Virus record (IMG/VR): IMGVR_UViG_3300008117_000246
Coordinates: 1-42,959 of that record
Direction: 5' to 3' (one strand)
DNA length: 42,959 nucleotides
Source: a virus
Positions 1-6,592 of this stretch are shown here, one piece after another; position 1 is the first letter of the stretch, and the number at the start of each line of letters is the position of its first letter. The notes beneath the pieces are model-generated. The model searched no databases and had not been told where the DNA came from. It worked only from the letters and a program-made list of their open reading frames with translations. The position numbers and the translations under genes were made by a program.

Positions 1-300
1 AAATCCTTGGGAAATCTTCAATCTGTTGGTGGTTATTTGAATTTGTTTAATTCTAATATTAAATCCTTGGGAAATCTTCAATCTGTTGGTGGTTATTTGA
101 ATTTGTTTAATTCTAATATTAAATCCTTGGGAAATCTTCAATCTGTTGGTGGTTATTTGAATTTGTATAATACAAATATTGAATCCTTGGGAAATCTTCA
201 ATCTGTTGGTGGTGATTTGGATTTGCGTGAATCAAAAATCCAATCCTTGGGAAATCTTCAATCTGTTGGTGGTAATTTGTATTTGAATAGAACTCCATTA
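1..300 (+). repeat. Tandem 60-bp coding repeats
   Basis: Five head-to-tail 60-bp units. Bases 1-60 and 61-120 are identical; the next three differ mainly in the 3' third, which encodes the variable x-L-x-L-xxx-x-I strand. The constant part is ccttgggaaatcttcaatct. The same unit recurs at about 553-850, 2994-3110 and 3370-3420 inside the sister genes. It is in frame and coding, not a CRISPR. Confidence 0.95.
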
Positions 301-366
301 TCCAAAACAACAACTAAAGAAGAAATCCGGAACCAAGTTGAAGTTGGCGGTAATATATATATGTAA
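1..366 (+). CDS. Leucine-rich-repeat protein of the tagged family (5' end outside window)
   Basis: The frame is open from base 1, so the start and any N-terminal tag lie upstream. The visible part is five 20-residue repeats of the form SLGNLQSVGG-x-L-x-L-xxx-x-I, then a cap with TPLSKTTTKEEIRNQVEVGG ending in NIYM. The regular L-x-L spacing suggests a short leucine-rich or beta-helix solenoid, usually a binding surface. Each repeat is exactly 60 bp, and the first two units are identical at DNA level, a sign of recent expansion. The same cap ends the genes at 382, 2811 and 3193. The last codons and the following intergenic bases are repeated after the ADP-ribosyltransferase-like gene at 2795. 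Ligand unknown. Confidence 0.8.
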   Translation, partial: KSLGNLQSVGGYLNLFNSNIKSLGNLQSVGGYLNLFNSNIKSLGNLQSVGGYLNLYNTNIESLGNLQSVGGDLDLRESKIQSLGNLQSVGGNLYLNRTPLSKTTTKEEIRNQVEVGGNIYM

Positions 367-369
367 TGC

Positions 370-377
370 ATATTTAT
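370..377 (+). promoter_or_regulatory. ATATTTAT box four bases before the start codon
   Basis: ATATTTAT followed by AATT and then the ATG at 382. The same box and four-base gap occur before the starts at 2157, 2811, 3193 and 3511 (and as TGTATTTAT before 937). Probable phage promoter -10-like element; if so, the transcript would be almost leaderless. No Shine-Dalgarno is visible. Confidence 0.55.
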
Positions 378-381
378 AATT

Positions 382-921
382 ATGAAATATCTCATCACAG
401 AACGGCAACTCAAGTTAATCAAGGAGGACAACATCCGGAAAATTGATTTTGATATATTCAATAATGATTGGGCTTTATTACAAAAATTCCTGGAGCGTAG
501 AGGAAATCCGCCATATATCATTACAGGTTATTTGGATTTGTTTAATTCTAATATTAAATCCTTGGGAAATCTTCAATCTGTTGGAGGTAATTTGTATTTG
601 ATTAATACAAAAATTGAATCCTTGGGAAATCTTCAATCTGTTGGTGGTTTTTTGAATTTGTATAATACAAATATTCAATCCTTGGGAAATCTTCAATCTG
701 TTGGTGGTTATTTGGATTTGAGAGGTACAAAAATTGAATCCTTGGGAAATCTTCAATCTGTTGGTGGTAATTTGAATTTGAATAATACAAAAATTGAATC
801 CTTGGGAAATCTCCAATATGTTGAAGGTCAGTTGTATTTGAATAGAACTCCATTATCCAAAATAACAACGGAAAAAGAAATCCGGAACCAAGTTGAAGTT
901 GGTGGTGAGATTTATTTATAA
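382..921 (+). CDS. Tagged leucine-rich-repeat protein
   Basis: 179 aa. Residues 1-15 are the tag MKYLITERQLKLIKE, whose end I-K-E fits the (I/L)-x-E site of T4-type prohead proteases. Residues 17-50 form a shared adapter (FDIFNNDWALLQKFLERRGN then PPYIITG) that also opens the genes at 2811 and 3193 and, without the tag, the gene at 8088. Five 20-residue repeats follow, then the cap TPLSKITTEKEIRNQVEVGG. The start is fixed by the ATATTTAT-AATT-ATG arrangement. Inferred role: virion-internal or injected binding protein; the target is unknown. Confidence 0.8.
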   Translation: MKYLITERQLKLIKEDNIRKIDFDIFNNDWALLQKFLERRGNPPYIITGYLDLFNSNIKSLGNLQSVGGNLYLINTKIESLGNLQSVGGFLNLYNTNIQSLGNLQSVGGYLDLRGTKIESLGNLQSVGGNLNLNNTKIESLGNLQYVEGQLYLNRTPLSKITTEKEIRNQVEVGGEIYL

Positions 922-925
922 AATG

Positions 926-932
926 TATTTAT
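926..932 (+). promoter_or_regulatory. TATTTAT box before the gene at 937
   Basis: TATTTAT then CATT then ATG, the same four-base spacing as the other tagged genes; the full 8-mer is diverged in its first base (GTATTTAT). Confidence 0.5.
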
Positions 933-936
933 CATT

Positions 937-2115
937 ATGAAATATATTATCACAAAGCCCCAATTTAATTTGTTGGTTGAAGGGAAGCCAAAGTTAATTT
1001 CAGAAGGAAGGAGGGAAGAATTAACTAACAAATATGAGAGAAAATTCAAGGAATATCCTGAATACGCGGATTTTCTCCTCAAAAACCTACACCCAAACTC
1101 CAGTTCGGAAGAAATTGCTGACGCAATAAAACTAATTGAAGATTTTGATAAGTTTTCAAAAAACCTAACAAAAAAGGATATTAACCAATATGATAGTTTG
1201 GAAGAGCTTGATGGCGTAATAACCCCATATCTGGCGTCAAGAGACCCAGAATCAGACGCAGAAAAAATTTATGAGGACGACAGACTTCTTGTTGTAGTTC
1301 CAAAAAATGAGGAAGCATCTTGCAAATATGGCGCAAACACCAAATGGTGCGTCACCTCAAAAGGTTCCGGACAATTTGATAGATATACATCAGGAAATCA
1401 AATTTTATATTTCATAATTGATAAGAAAAACTCCACAAATAAAGAATATTCAAAAGTTGCCGTCCATATTGACAACAGAAAAAAATATACTTATTACGAC
1501 ACCAAGGATACGGTGATGAGTGATAGAGAAATTGGACTTCTGGAATACGCATTTCCTGAAATGATGAAAGCAATATCCGATCATTATACCAAATTAGCGG
1601 GTGAAAAATCGTATGTTATGTTAGACAAAGTGTTTGACAATAATATTTGGGGGGCTGAAAGTTTTGAATCAGAGTATATTGACACTAATTCTTTTTATTA
1701 TGAAATTATGGTAATGGGATTTAATCAGACGACCGAAGTTAATGAAGAAATACAAAAAGCAGCTGGAACGGTGCGTGTTTTTCTGGCTTCCGAACCATAC
1801 TATAGAACTCCCGTCGATCAATATAGTTTAACCATATATTATACTGAAACCAAACTGCCATATTTTGAGATTACAATTGAATTAGAACGGAAACTTGTTC
1901 CAGATATTATAAAAGATGGGCATGTGGTAGATTGTGAAATGGATGGTGATTCATTTAAAATTGCTTTCCTTAAAGAAGAAACTGCGAAGGATACGGCTAA
2001 GGTTATCAGGAAAACAATAGCATATACCTTGCAAGATAATTTATATAATAAAGTAAAATCGCGATTATCGGATATGGCCAAAGTTATATTCAGAGAAGAA
2101 GATGAGGATGATTGA
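937..2115 (+). CDS. Tagged WC-motif domain protein
   Basis: 392 aa. It opens with the tag MKYIITKPQFNLLVE (L-V-E); a second possible cleavage site, I-S-E, lies at residues 21-23. Residues about 110-190 hold a module with CKYGANTKWCVTS at 129-141, followed by a hydrophobic strand ending YFIIDKK. The same KYGAxTxWCxTS...YFI pattern is in the genes at 9763 and 29838. The C-terminal half (about 200-390) is not recognised. The WC-containing module occurs in many phage proteins without an assigned function as far as I know. The TATTTAT box four bases before the ATG supports this start. Putative capsid cargo. Confidence 0.8.
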   Translation: MKYIITKPQFNLLVEGKPKLISEGRREELTNKYERKFKEYPEYADFLLKNLHPNSSSEEIADAIKLIEDFDKFSKNLTKKDINQYDSLEELDGVITPYLASRDPESDAEKIYEDDRLLVVVPKNEEASCKYGANTKWCVTSKGSGQFDRYTSGNQILYFIIDKKNSTNKEYSKVAVHIDNRKKYTYYDTKDTVMSDREIGLLEYAFPEMMKAISDHYTKLAGEKSYVMLDKVFDNNIWGAESFESEYIDTNSFYYEIMVMGFNQTTEVNEEIQKAAGTVRVFLASEPYYRTPVDQYSLTIYYTETKLPYFEITIELERKLVPDIIKDGHVVDCEMDGDSFKIAFLKEETAKDTAKVIRKTIAYTLQDNLYNKVKSRLSDMAKVIFREEDEDD

Positions 2116-2144
2116 CGCTAATCACAAACTTTAATTAGTTCAAC

Positions 2145-2152
2145 ATATTTAT
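2145..2152 (+). promoter_or_regulatory. ATATTTAT box before the ART-like gene
   Basis: ATATTTAT, then TTGT, then ATG at 2157. It keeps the four-base gap although the flanking bases differ from the LRR genes, which argues for selection on the box and spacing rather than simple copying. Confidence 0.55.
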
Positions 2153-2156
2153 TTGT

Positions 2157-2795
2157 ATGATACTAAATGAAGAAATATCAAGGATTAAATCTATTATGGG
2201 TTTAATTGTTGAAGATGACGGAGAATTGCTTCAACCAAGAATTAAACCCGGTGTTGAAGACTTATTTAATTTGGTTCCAGAATTATCTGAAATTGGAACA
2301 CCGCAACAATATTCCGAATATCTTGATACAATATTTCCAGAAAGCGAAAATAAAGATATTTGGTTTCATGCCACAAATGTGGATCCCAGCATTATAGATA
2401 AGTTTAGATCCAGTCCATCTGGAACATATGGACCTGGCGTATATTTTCAATCGGAAAAAGGTTATTGGACAACAGAAAAGGTTGGTAAAAATACAATATA
2501 TGCAATAGTTAATGCAAACAAGTTGTTTAACTTTGACAAGTTTGGTGATGAAATGATTAGTAAATATAGAGACGAATATAATAGTCCCAGAAAAACATAT
2601 GAAACTCCAAGACCAACATTTGCATTACAAAAAGAATTAATGGATATGGGATACAATAGTTTATTTGATATTATGACTAAAACCAATAAATATCTGGTTA
2701 TGTTTCCATCATTTGAAGATCAAATCCACATATTGGGCAATCAGCAGGATATTGATATGTTTAGAGAATTTGTTGGCGGTAATATATATATGTAA
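2157..2795 (+). CDS. Tagged ADP-ribosyltransferase-like protein
   Basis: 212 aa. The first 19 residues (MILNEEISRIKSIMGLIVE) form a tag ending I-V-E. The body looks like a phage ADP-ribosyltransferase of the HYE type: WFHAT (His71) for NAD binding, GTYGPGVYF (residues 89-97) as the Tyr strand, then MGYNSLF and YLVMFPSFEDQIHIL near 183-193, the place where such enzymes carry the catalytic Glu/Gln strand. T4 Alt is a packaged ADP-ribosyltransferase that modifies host RNA polymerase, so a tagged one fits capsid delivery. Catalysis is inferred from motifs only. Its last codons (VGGNIYM) and the bases after them match the end of the LRR gene at 366. Confidence 0.65.
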   Translation: MILNEEISRIKSIMGLIVEDDGELLQPRIKPGVEDLFNLVPELSEIGTPQQYSEYLDTIFPESENKDIWFHATNVDPSIIDKFRSSPSGTYGPGVYFQSEKGYWTTEKVGKNTIYAIVNANKLFNFDKFGDEMISKYRDEYNSPRKTYETPRPTFALQKELMDMGYNSLFDIMTKTNKYLVMFPSFEDQIHILGNQQDIDMFREFVGGNIYM

Positions 2796-2798
2796 TGC

Positions 2799-2806
2799 AT
2801 ATTTAT
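2799..2806 (+). promoter_or_regulatory. ATATTTAT box before the frameshifted LRR gene
   Basis: ATATTTAT-AATT-ATG, with the surrounding sequence nearly identical to 366-400, showing that the promoter-like box and tag have been copied as one unit. Confidence 0.55.
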
Positions 2807-2810
2807 AATT

Positions 2811-3177
2811 ATGAAATATCTTATCACAGAACGGCAACTCAAGTTAATTAAGGAGGACAACATCCGGAAAATTGATTTTGATATATTCAATAATGATTGG
2901 GCTTTATTACAAAAATTCCTGGAGCGTAGAGGAAATCCACCTTATATTATTACAGGTGATTTGTTATTTGTATTTGACTGGTTCAAATATTGAATCCTTG
3001 GGAAATCTTCAATCTGTTGGTGGTAATTTGGATTTGAATAGTACAAAAATTGAATCCTTGGGAAATCTTCAATCTGTTGGTGGTAATTTGTATTTGAATA
3101 GAACTCCATTATCCAAAATAACAACGGAAAAAGAAATCCGGAACCAAGTTGAAGTTGGTGGAGGTATTTATCTTTAA
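2811..3177 (+). pseudogene. Tagged LRR gene broken by a 7-bp insertion
   Basis: The first 45 codons are almost identical to the gene at 382 (tag MKYLITERQLKLIKE plus adapter up to PPYIITG). The frame then ends early (GDLLFVFDWFKY, stop at 2991-2993). The expected continuation, LYLTGSNIESLGNLQSVGG plus one further repeat and the usual cap, runs in another frame to 3177. Around 2957-2974 the sequence reads gatttg-ttatttg-tatttgact; removing the extra 7 bp restores the frame. It is probably a slippage duplication. Either a pseudogene, a phase-variable gene or an assembly error. Confidence 0.75.
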
Positions 3178-3180
3178 TGC

Positions 3181-3188
3181 ATATTTAT
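3181..3188 (+). promoter_or_regulatory. ATATTTAT box before the gene at 3193
   Basis: ATATTTAT-AATT-ATG, identical layout to the boxes at 370 and 2799. Confidence 0.55.
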
Positions 3189-3192
3189 AATT

Positions 3193-3495
3193 ATGAAATA
3201 TCTTATCACAGAACGGCAACTCAAGTTAATTAAGGAGCAAGATGAAATCCTGGAATTGGATTTTGATTTTTTTAATAACAACTGGAATATTTTACAAAAA
3301 TTCCTGGAACGCAGAGGAAATCCTCCTTATATTATTACAGGTGATTTGGATTTGAGAAATACAAAAATTGAATCCTTGGGAAATCTTCAATCTGTTGATG
3401 GGGATTTGTATTTGACGAATACTCCATTATCCAAAACAACAACCGAAGAAGAAATCCGGAACCAAGTTGAAGTTGAAGGTGAAATTGTAATGTAA
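3193..3495 (+). CDS. Short tagged LRR protein
   Basis: 100 aa. Tag MKYLITERQLKLIKE, then a diverged adapter (residues 18-49, containing FNNNWNILQKFLERRGN and PPYIITG), one and a half 20-residue repeats, and the cap TPLSKTTTEEEIRNQVEVEG. This is the minimal working version of the family: tag, adapter, one repeat, cap. It sits in the same tandem array and has its own ATATTTAT box, so each member appears to be transcribed separately. Confidence 0.75.
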   Translation: MKYLITERQLKLIKEQDEILELDFDFFNNNWNILQKFLERRGNPPYIITGDLDLRNTKIESLGNLQSVDGDLYLTNTPLSKTTTEEEIRNQVEVEGEIVM

Positions 3496-3498
3496 TTA

Positions 3499-3506
3499 AT
3501 ATTTAT
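3499..3506 (+). promoter_or_regulatory. ATATTTAT box before the micro-gene at 3511
   Basis: ATATTTAT-AATT-ATG with the family spacing retained, although the gene behind it is only 39 codons long. Confidence 0.5.
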
Positions 3507-3510
3507 AATT

Positions 3511-3630
3511 ATGAAATATCTCATCACAGAACGCCAATTGCAGTTAATAAAGGAAGATGATATACATATATTGGGTAATGAAAATGATATTGAAGGTTTC
3601 AAAAACTTTGTCGGTAACCGATATTTTTAA
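3511..3630 (+). CDS. Micro-gene: tag fused to the tail of an ART-like protein
   Basis: 39 aa. Residues 1-15 are MKYLITERQLQLIKE, the LRR-family tag with one change. The rest (DDIHILGNENDIEGFKNFVG then NRYF) matches the last 25 residues of the ART-like protein at 2157 (DQIHILGNQQDIDMFREFVG). The catalytic region is absent. The gene therefore looks like a deletion or recombination product joining an LRR-type tag to the end of an ART paralogue. It may be a remnant; an expressed peptide is possible because start, box and frame are intact. Confidence 0.65.
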   Translation: MKYLITERQLQLIKEDDIHILGNENDIEGFKNFVGNRYF

Positions 3631-3674
3631 TTTAACATCTTTATTTTTTAACATTAGGATTTTATCATTTAGTT

Positions 3675-4085
3675 ATGAGTGATAAAGTTATTGTTGCAGC
3701 ATCTGGGTATTTCAACCCCTTACATAAGGGTCATGTAGAATACTTACAAAAAGCCAAAGACCTTGGTGATTATTTGGTTGTTATCATTAATAATGATAAA
3801 CAACGCGAACTCAAAGGCGCAAAAGAATTTATGAAGCAGGATGAACGAATGGCAATTGTTTCCGCTTTAAGGTGTGTTGATAAGGTTGTTTTATGTGTAG
3901 ATACTGATAGTTCTGTATCTAGAACCCTGAGAATAATTAAACCCAATATATTCGCGAAAGGTGGTGATCGTTACTCATCCGAAATTCCAGAATCAAAAGT
4001 CTGTGGTGAGTTGGGAATAAAGATTGTTGATGGGTTAGGTGATAAGATACAATCTTCCTCTTGGCTTCTCAGAGGTGAGAATTAA
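3675..4085 (+). CDS. Cytidylyltransferase-like nucleotidyltransferase (TagD/RfaE-C type)
   Basis: 136 aa, the usual size for the single-domain family that joins a nucleoside triphosphate to a phosphorylated alcohol or sugar (glycerol-3-phosphate or heptose-1-phosphate). The HxGH motif is seen in NPLHKGHVEYL (residues 15-25), and the N-terminal strand ends in SGYFNPLH. The usual C-terminal ISTTxI signature is replaced by KIQSSSWLL, so the substrate cannot be named. No tag and no perfect ATATTTAT box precede it. It could supply an activated precursor for surface or nucleotide-sugar chemistry. Confidence 0.8.
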   Translation: MSDKVIVAASGYFNPLHKGHVEYLQKAKDLGDYLVVIINNDKQRELKGAKEFMKQDERMAIVSALRCVDKVVLCVDTDSSVSRTLRIIKPNIFAKGGDRYSSEIPESKVCGELGIKIVDGLGDKIQSSSWLLRGEN

Positions 4086-4219
4086 CCAAGTTCTATAACT
4101 CTGAAATATTTCTCCCCAAGTTTAATCAGTTGTGGTTCTGATGTTGTTGAACTTATTTTGTGTGAAATTCTCACTAATTCACTTCCTTCCTCTGGTTTCC
4201 TGATGGATTGATTTTCCAT
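4082..4219 (-). CDS. Small hypothetical protein
   Basis: A 45-codon frame opposite the end of the nucleotidyltransferase gene, overlapping it by 4 bp. The predicted peptide starts MENQSIRKPEEGSELVRISH and ends GEKYFRVIELG. Composition is charged and ordinary, with no membrane segment or signal. It occupies the otherwise empty 4086-4219 stretch, which supports its being a gene. Function unknown. Confidence 0.5.
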   Translation of the reverse strand: MENQSIRKPEEGSELVRISHKISSTTSEPQLIKLGEKYFRVIELG

Positions 4220-4336
4220 AGAGATATTTTCTATAAATATAACAATTTTAAGTCAGATAAAAACTTAATATTTAGATAATATCGTATTTTTGATTATTCA
4301 ACAATAATTTTATAATTATTGGTAAATTAAAAACTA

Positions 4337-6592
4337 ATGATTAGAAAAATTTTATTTATTTTAATGTTTCCTGTTTGTCTTTTTTCACAGGATACGGTTA
4401 CTTGGAGTTTGAATTTACCTGAATTTACGGTGAAGTCAGTTGGAAAAAAGGAATCATCGGCTGCGGTTATCAATATGATTAAAAATAATGTCGTAGTTTC
4501 TGATGGATTATCATCTGAATTTGTTAAGAGAACCCCTGATAGAAATGTTAGTGACGCTCTGAAAAGGATAAATGGTGTCACAATTCAGAATGATAGATTT
4601 GTTTTGGTAAGAGGATTATCTGATAGATATAATTTGGCGATGTTGAATAAAACTTTGCTTCCTTCAACAGAACCTGATAGAAAGTCATTTTCATTTGATG
4701 TTATTCCATCTAATATGATTGATAACTTGGTGATTGTTAAATCGGCGACACCAAGTTTGCCAGGTGATTTTGGTGGAGGTATCGTTCAGATCACAACAAA
4801 GGAGGTTTCTGATAATTTCATGAATGTTGGTTTGAGTTCAAGTTATGGATTTATATCAACAGGACAACCTTTTAAGTTAATTTCCCCAAATTATTTTCCG
4901 TCCAACTTCCCATCAACTTATAAATTCAGAGTTGGTAGTTTGGGAGATAGAAGAGCATATTCAAGTTTGATGACTGATGGTAAAACCAGAGAATTTACCA
5001 CAATCCCCAACCTTGGTGGGAATGTTGCTTATGGATATGAAAAAGGAAATTGGTACTTTTTGCTTTCGGCATCGGCTAGAGAGAACAATACTTTGAATTA
5101 TATTGACAGACAAGATTATCAATCTTCAACAGAACTTGCTTATAAATACAAAGATACGATGTGTTCAAGTGTTTCAACGTTGAATGGACTTCTGAATATA
5201 ACATATTATGATAAGCACAAGTTTTCCTTGAAGTCTTTATTCAATAGACAGATTGAAAACACCTATTTAACACGAAATGGTGAGAACTATGACAATATTC
5301 AGGATGTTAGGAGTAATTCATCAAATACGATTGAAAAAACAATCTTGAATACTCAATTTGAAGGAAAGATTAACAATACTGACTTTATTTTGGGACATAA
5401 CTTGATGTTGAGAGACCAACCTGATTATAGAGTTAATCCAATTGTCCGTTCTTTGGGAACTGATGACAAATTTTCGATTGCTTGGAGGGATACTTACAGG
5501 TTTTGGTCGGTTATGAATGAAAATTCCTTAAATGGTGCCGTAAATCATACATATAAAGATTTCAAAGTTGGTGGTTTATATATCAAAAGAACAAGAACTT
5601 TCAAAGCAAGAGTTTTTAGATATGACGCACCTGATTTATTGAATGAAATAACGAACAACACGGACAGATATTCAACAGATTTTGATTTGATGGCTGGATA
5701 TGCTCAATATGATAAAGAATTTGGGAAAATTAAGGTTAATGGAGGGTTGAGAGTTGAATATAATTTGTTTGATGTTGCCACATCTGATTTCTCTGGCGAG
5801 AAAATAAATGTGGAAAGGGAATATTTGGACTTTTTGCCGTCATTTAACTTATCATATAACCTTGAAAAGATTAAAGTTCGGGCATCATCATCCAAAACTC
5901 TTGCTCGTCCAGAATTCAGGGAGGTTGCCAACTTCGCTTACTACGATTTTGTGAGAAATGCTCAAATTTTGGGAAATTCATCTCTTGAAAAGTCGGACAT
6001 ATACAATTTTGACTTAAAATTTGAATATTACCCCAAGTTTGGTGAGAACATATCGGTTGCTTTGTTCGGAAAGAAGTTTATCAAACCGATTGAGCAGATT
6101 GTTGCCGATGGTTCCGTTCCATCAAACCTTCTTTTAACATATACAAACCCAGATGATGCGGTTTTATATGGAATTGAACTTGAATTTAGAAAAAAATTAA
6201 ATTCATCCTTTGATGTATATACAAACGCAACATTATCCTCATCAAAAGTTGTCGTTAATGGTATTTCAAGGAGTCTGCAAGGACAATCTGGTTATATTTT
6301 GAACGGAGGGGTGAATTACAAGTTGGATAATAATGTTTTCAGTTTGTCATATAATAGAGTGGGTGATAGAATATCCGCAGTTGGGTTCCAAGGATACCCA
6401 AATATATATGAAAACTCACGAGACATATTTGATTTTGTATATTTGAGAAAGATTAATAAGGTCGAGGTTAAATTGGCGATAAATGATATACTAGCACAAC
6501 CATCAAAGTATTATCAAAAGGTAAATCACAGAGATTTAATAAACACAAATAATGAGCAATCAATCTCATTATCATTAAATGTAAAAATATGA
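4337..6592 (+). CDS. TonB-dependent outer-membrane receptor
   Basis: 751 aa. An N-terminal signal peptide (IRKILFILMFPVCLFS) is followed by a plug domain at about residues 50-160 with the hallmarks NVSDALKRINGVTIQNDRF, VRGLSDRYN, DVIPSNMIDNLVIVKSATP and PGDFGGGIVQI. The rest is a long stretch of alternating aromatic-rich strands ending in LSLNVKI, as in 22-strand barrels. Such receptors import siderophores, vitamins or glycans in Bacteroidota. It overlaps the lipoprotein gene by ATGA, so the two are translationally coupled. It is a host-type gene flanked by phage genes; possibly receptor replacement, superinfection exclusion or nutrient uptake. Confidence 0.9.
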   Translation: MIRKILFILMFPVCLFSQDTVTWSLNLPEFTVKSVGKKESSAAVINMIKNNVVVSDGLSSEFVKRTPDRNVSDALKRINGVTIQNDRFVLVRGLSDRYNLAMLNKTLLPSTEPDRKSFSFDVIPSNMIDNLVIVKSATPSLPGDFGGGIVQITTKEVSDNFMNVGLSSSYGFISTGQPFKLISPNYFPSNFPSTYKFRVGSLGDRRAYSSLMTDGKTREFTTIPNLGGNVAYGYEKGNWYFLLSASARENNTLNYIDRQDYQSSTELAYKYKDTMCSSVSTLNGLLNITYYDKHKFSLKSLFNRQIENTYLTRNGENYDNIQDVRSNSSNTIEKTILNTQFEGKINNTDFILGHNLMLRDQPDYRVNPIVRSLGTDDKFSIAWRDTYRFWSVMNENSLNGAVNHTYKDFKVGGLYIKRTRTFKARVFRYDAPDLLNEITNNTDRYSTDFDLMAGYAQYDKEFGKIKVNGGLRVEYNLFDVATSDFSGEKINVEREYLDFLPSFNLSYNLEKIKVRASSSKTLARPEFREVANFAYYDFVRNAQILGNSSLEKSDIYNFDLKFEYYPKFGENISVALFGKKFIKPIEQIVADGSVPSNLLLTYTNPDDAVLYGIELEFRKKLNSSFDVYTNATLSSSKVVVNGISRSLQGQSGYILNGGVNYKLDNNVFSLSYNRVGDRISAVGFQGYPNIYENSRDIFDFVYLRKINKVEVKLAINDILAQPSKYYQKVNHRDLINTNNEQSISLSLNVKI

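Noticed and set aside
1-850. Regular 60-bp repeats looking like a CRISPR or satellite array
   Set aside because: The units are contiguous, in frame and encode a leucine-rich repeat; there are no unique spacers between constant repeats.
119-868. Minus-strand open frames in the LRR region
   Set aside because: They are mirror images of the repeat (recurrent ...QQIEDFPRI...) and carry no start signals or known domains.
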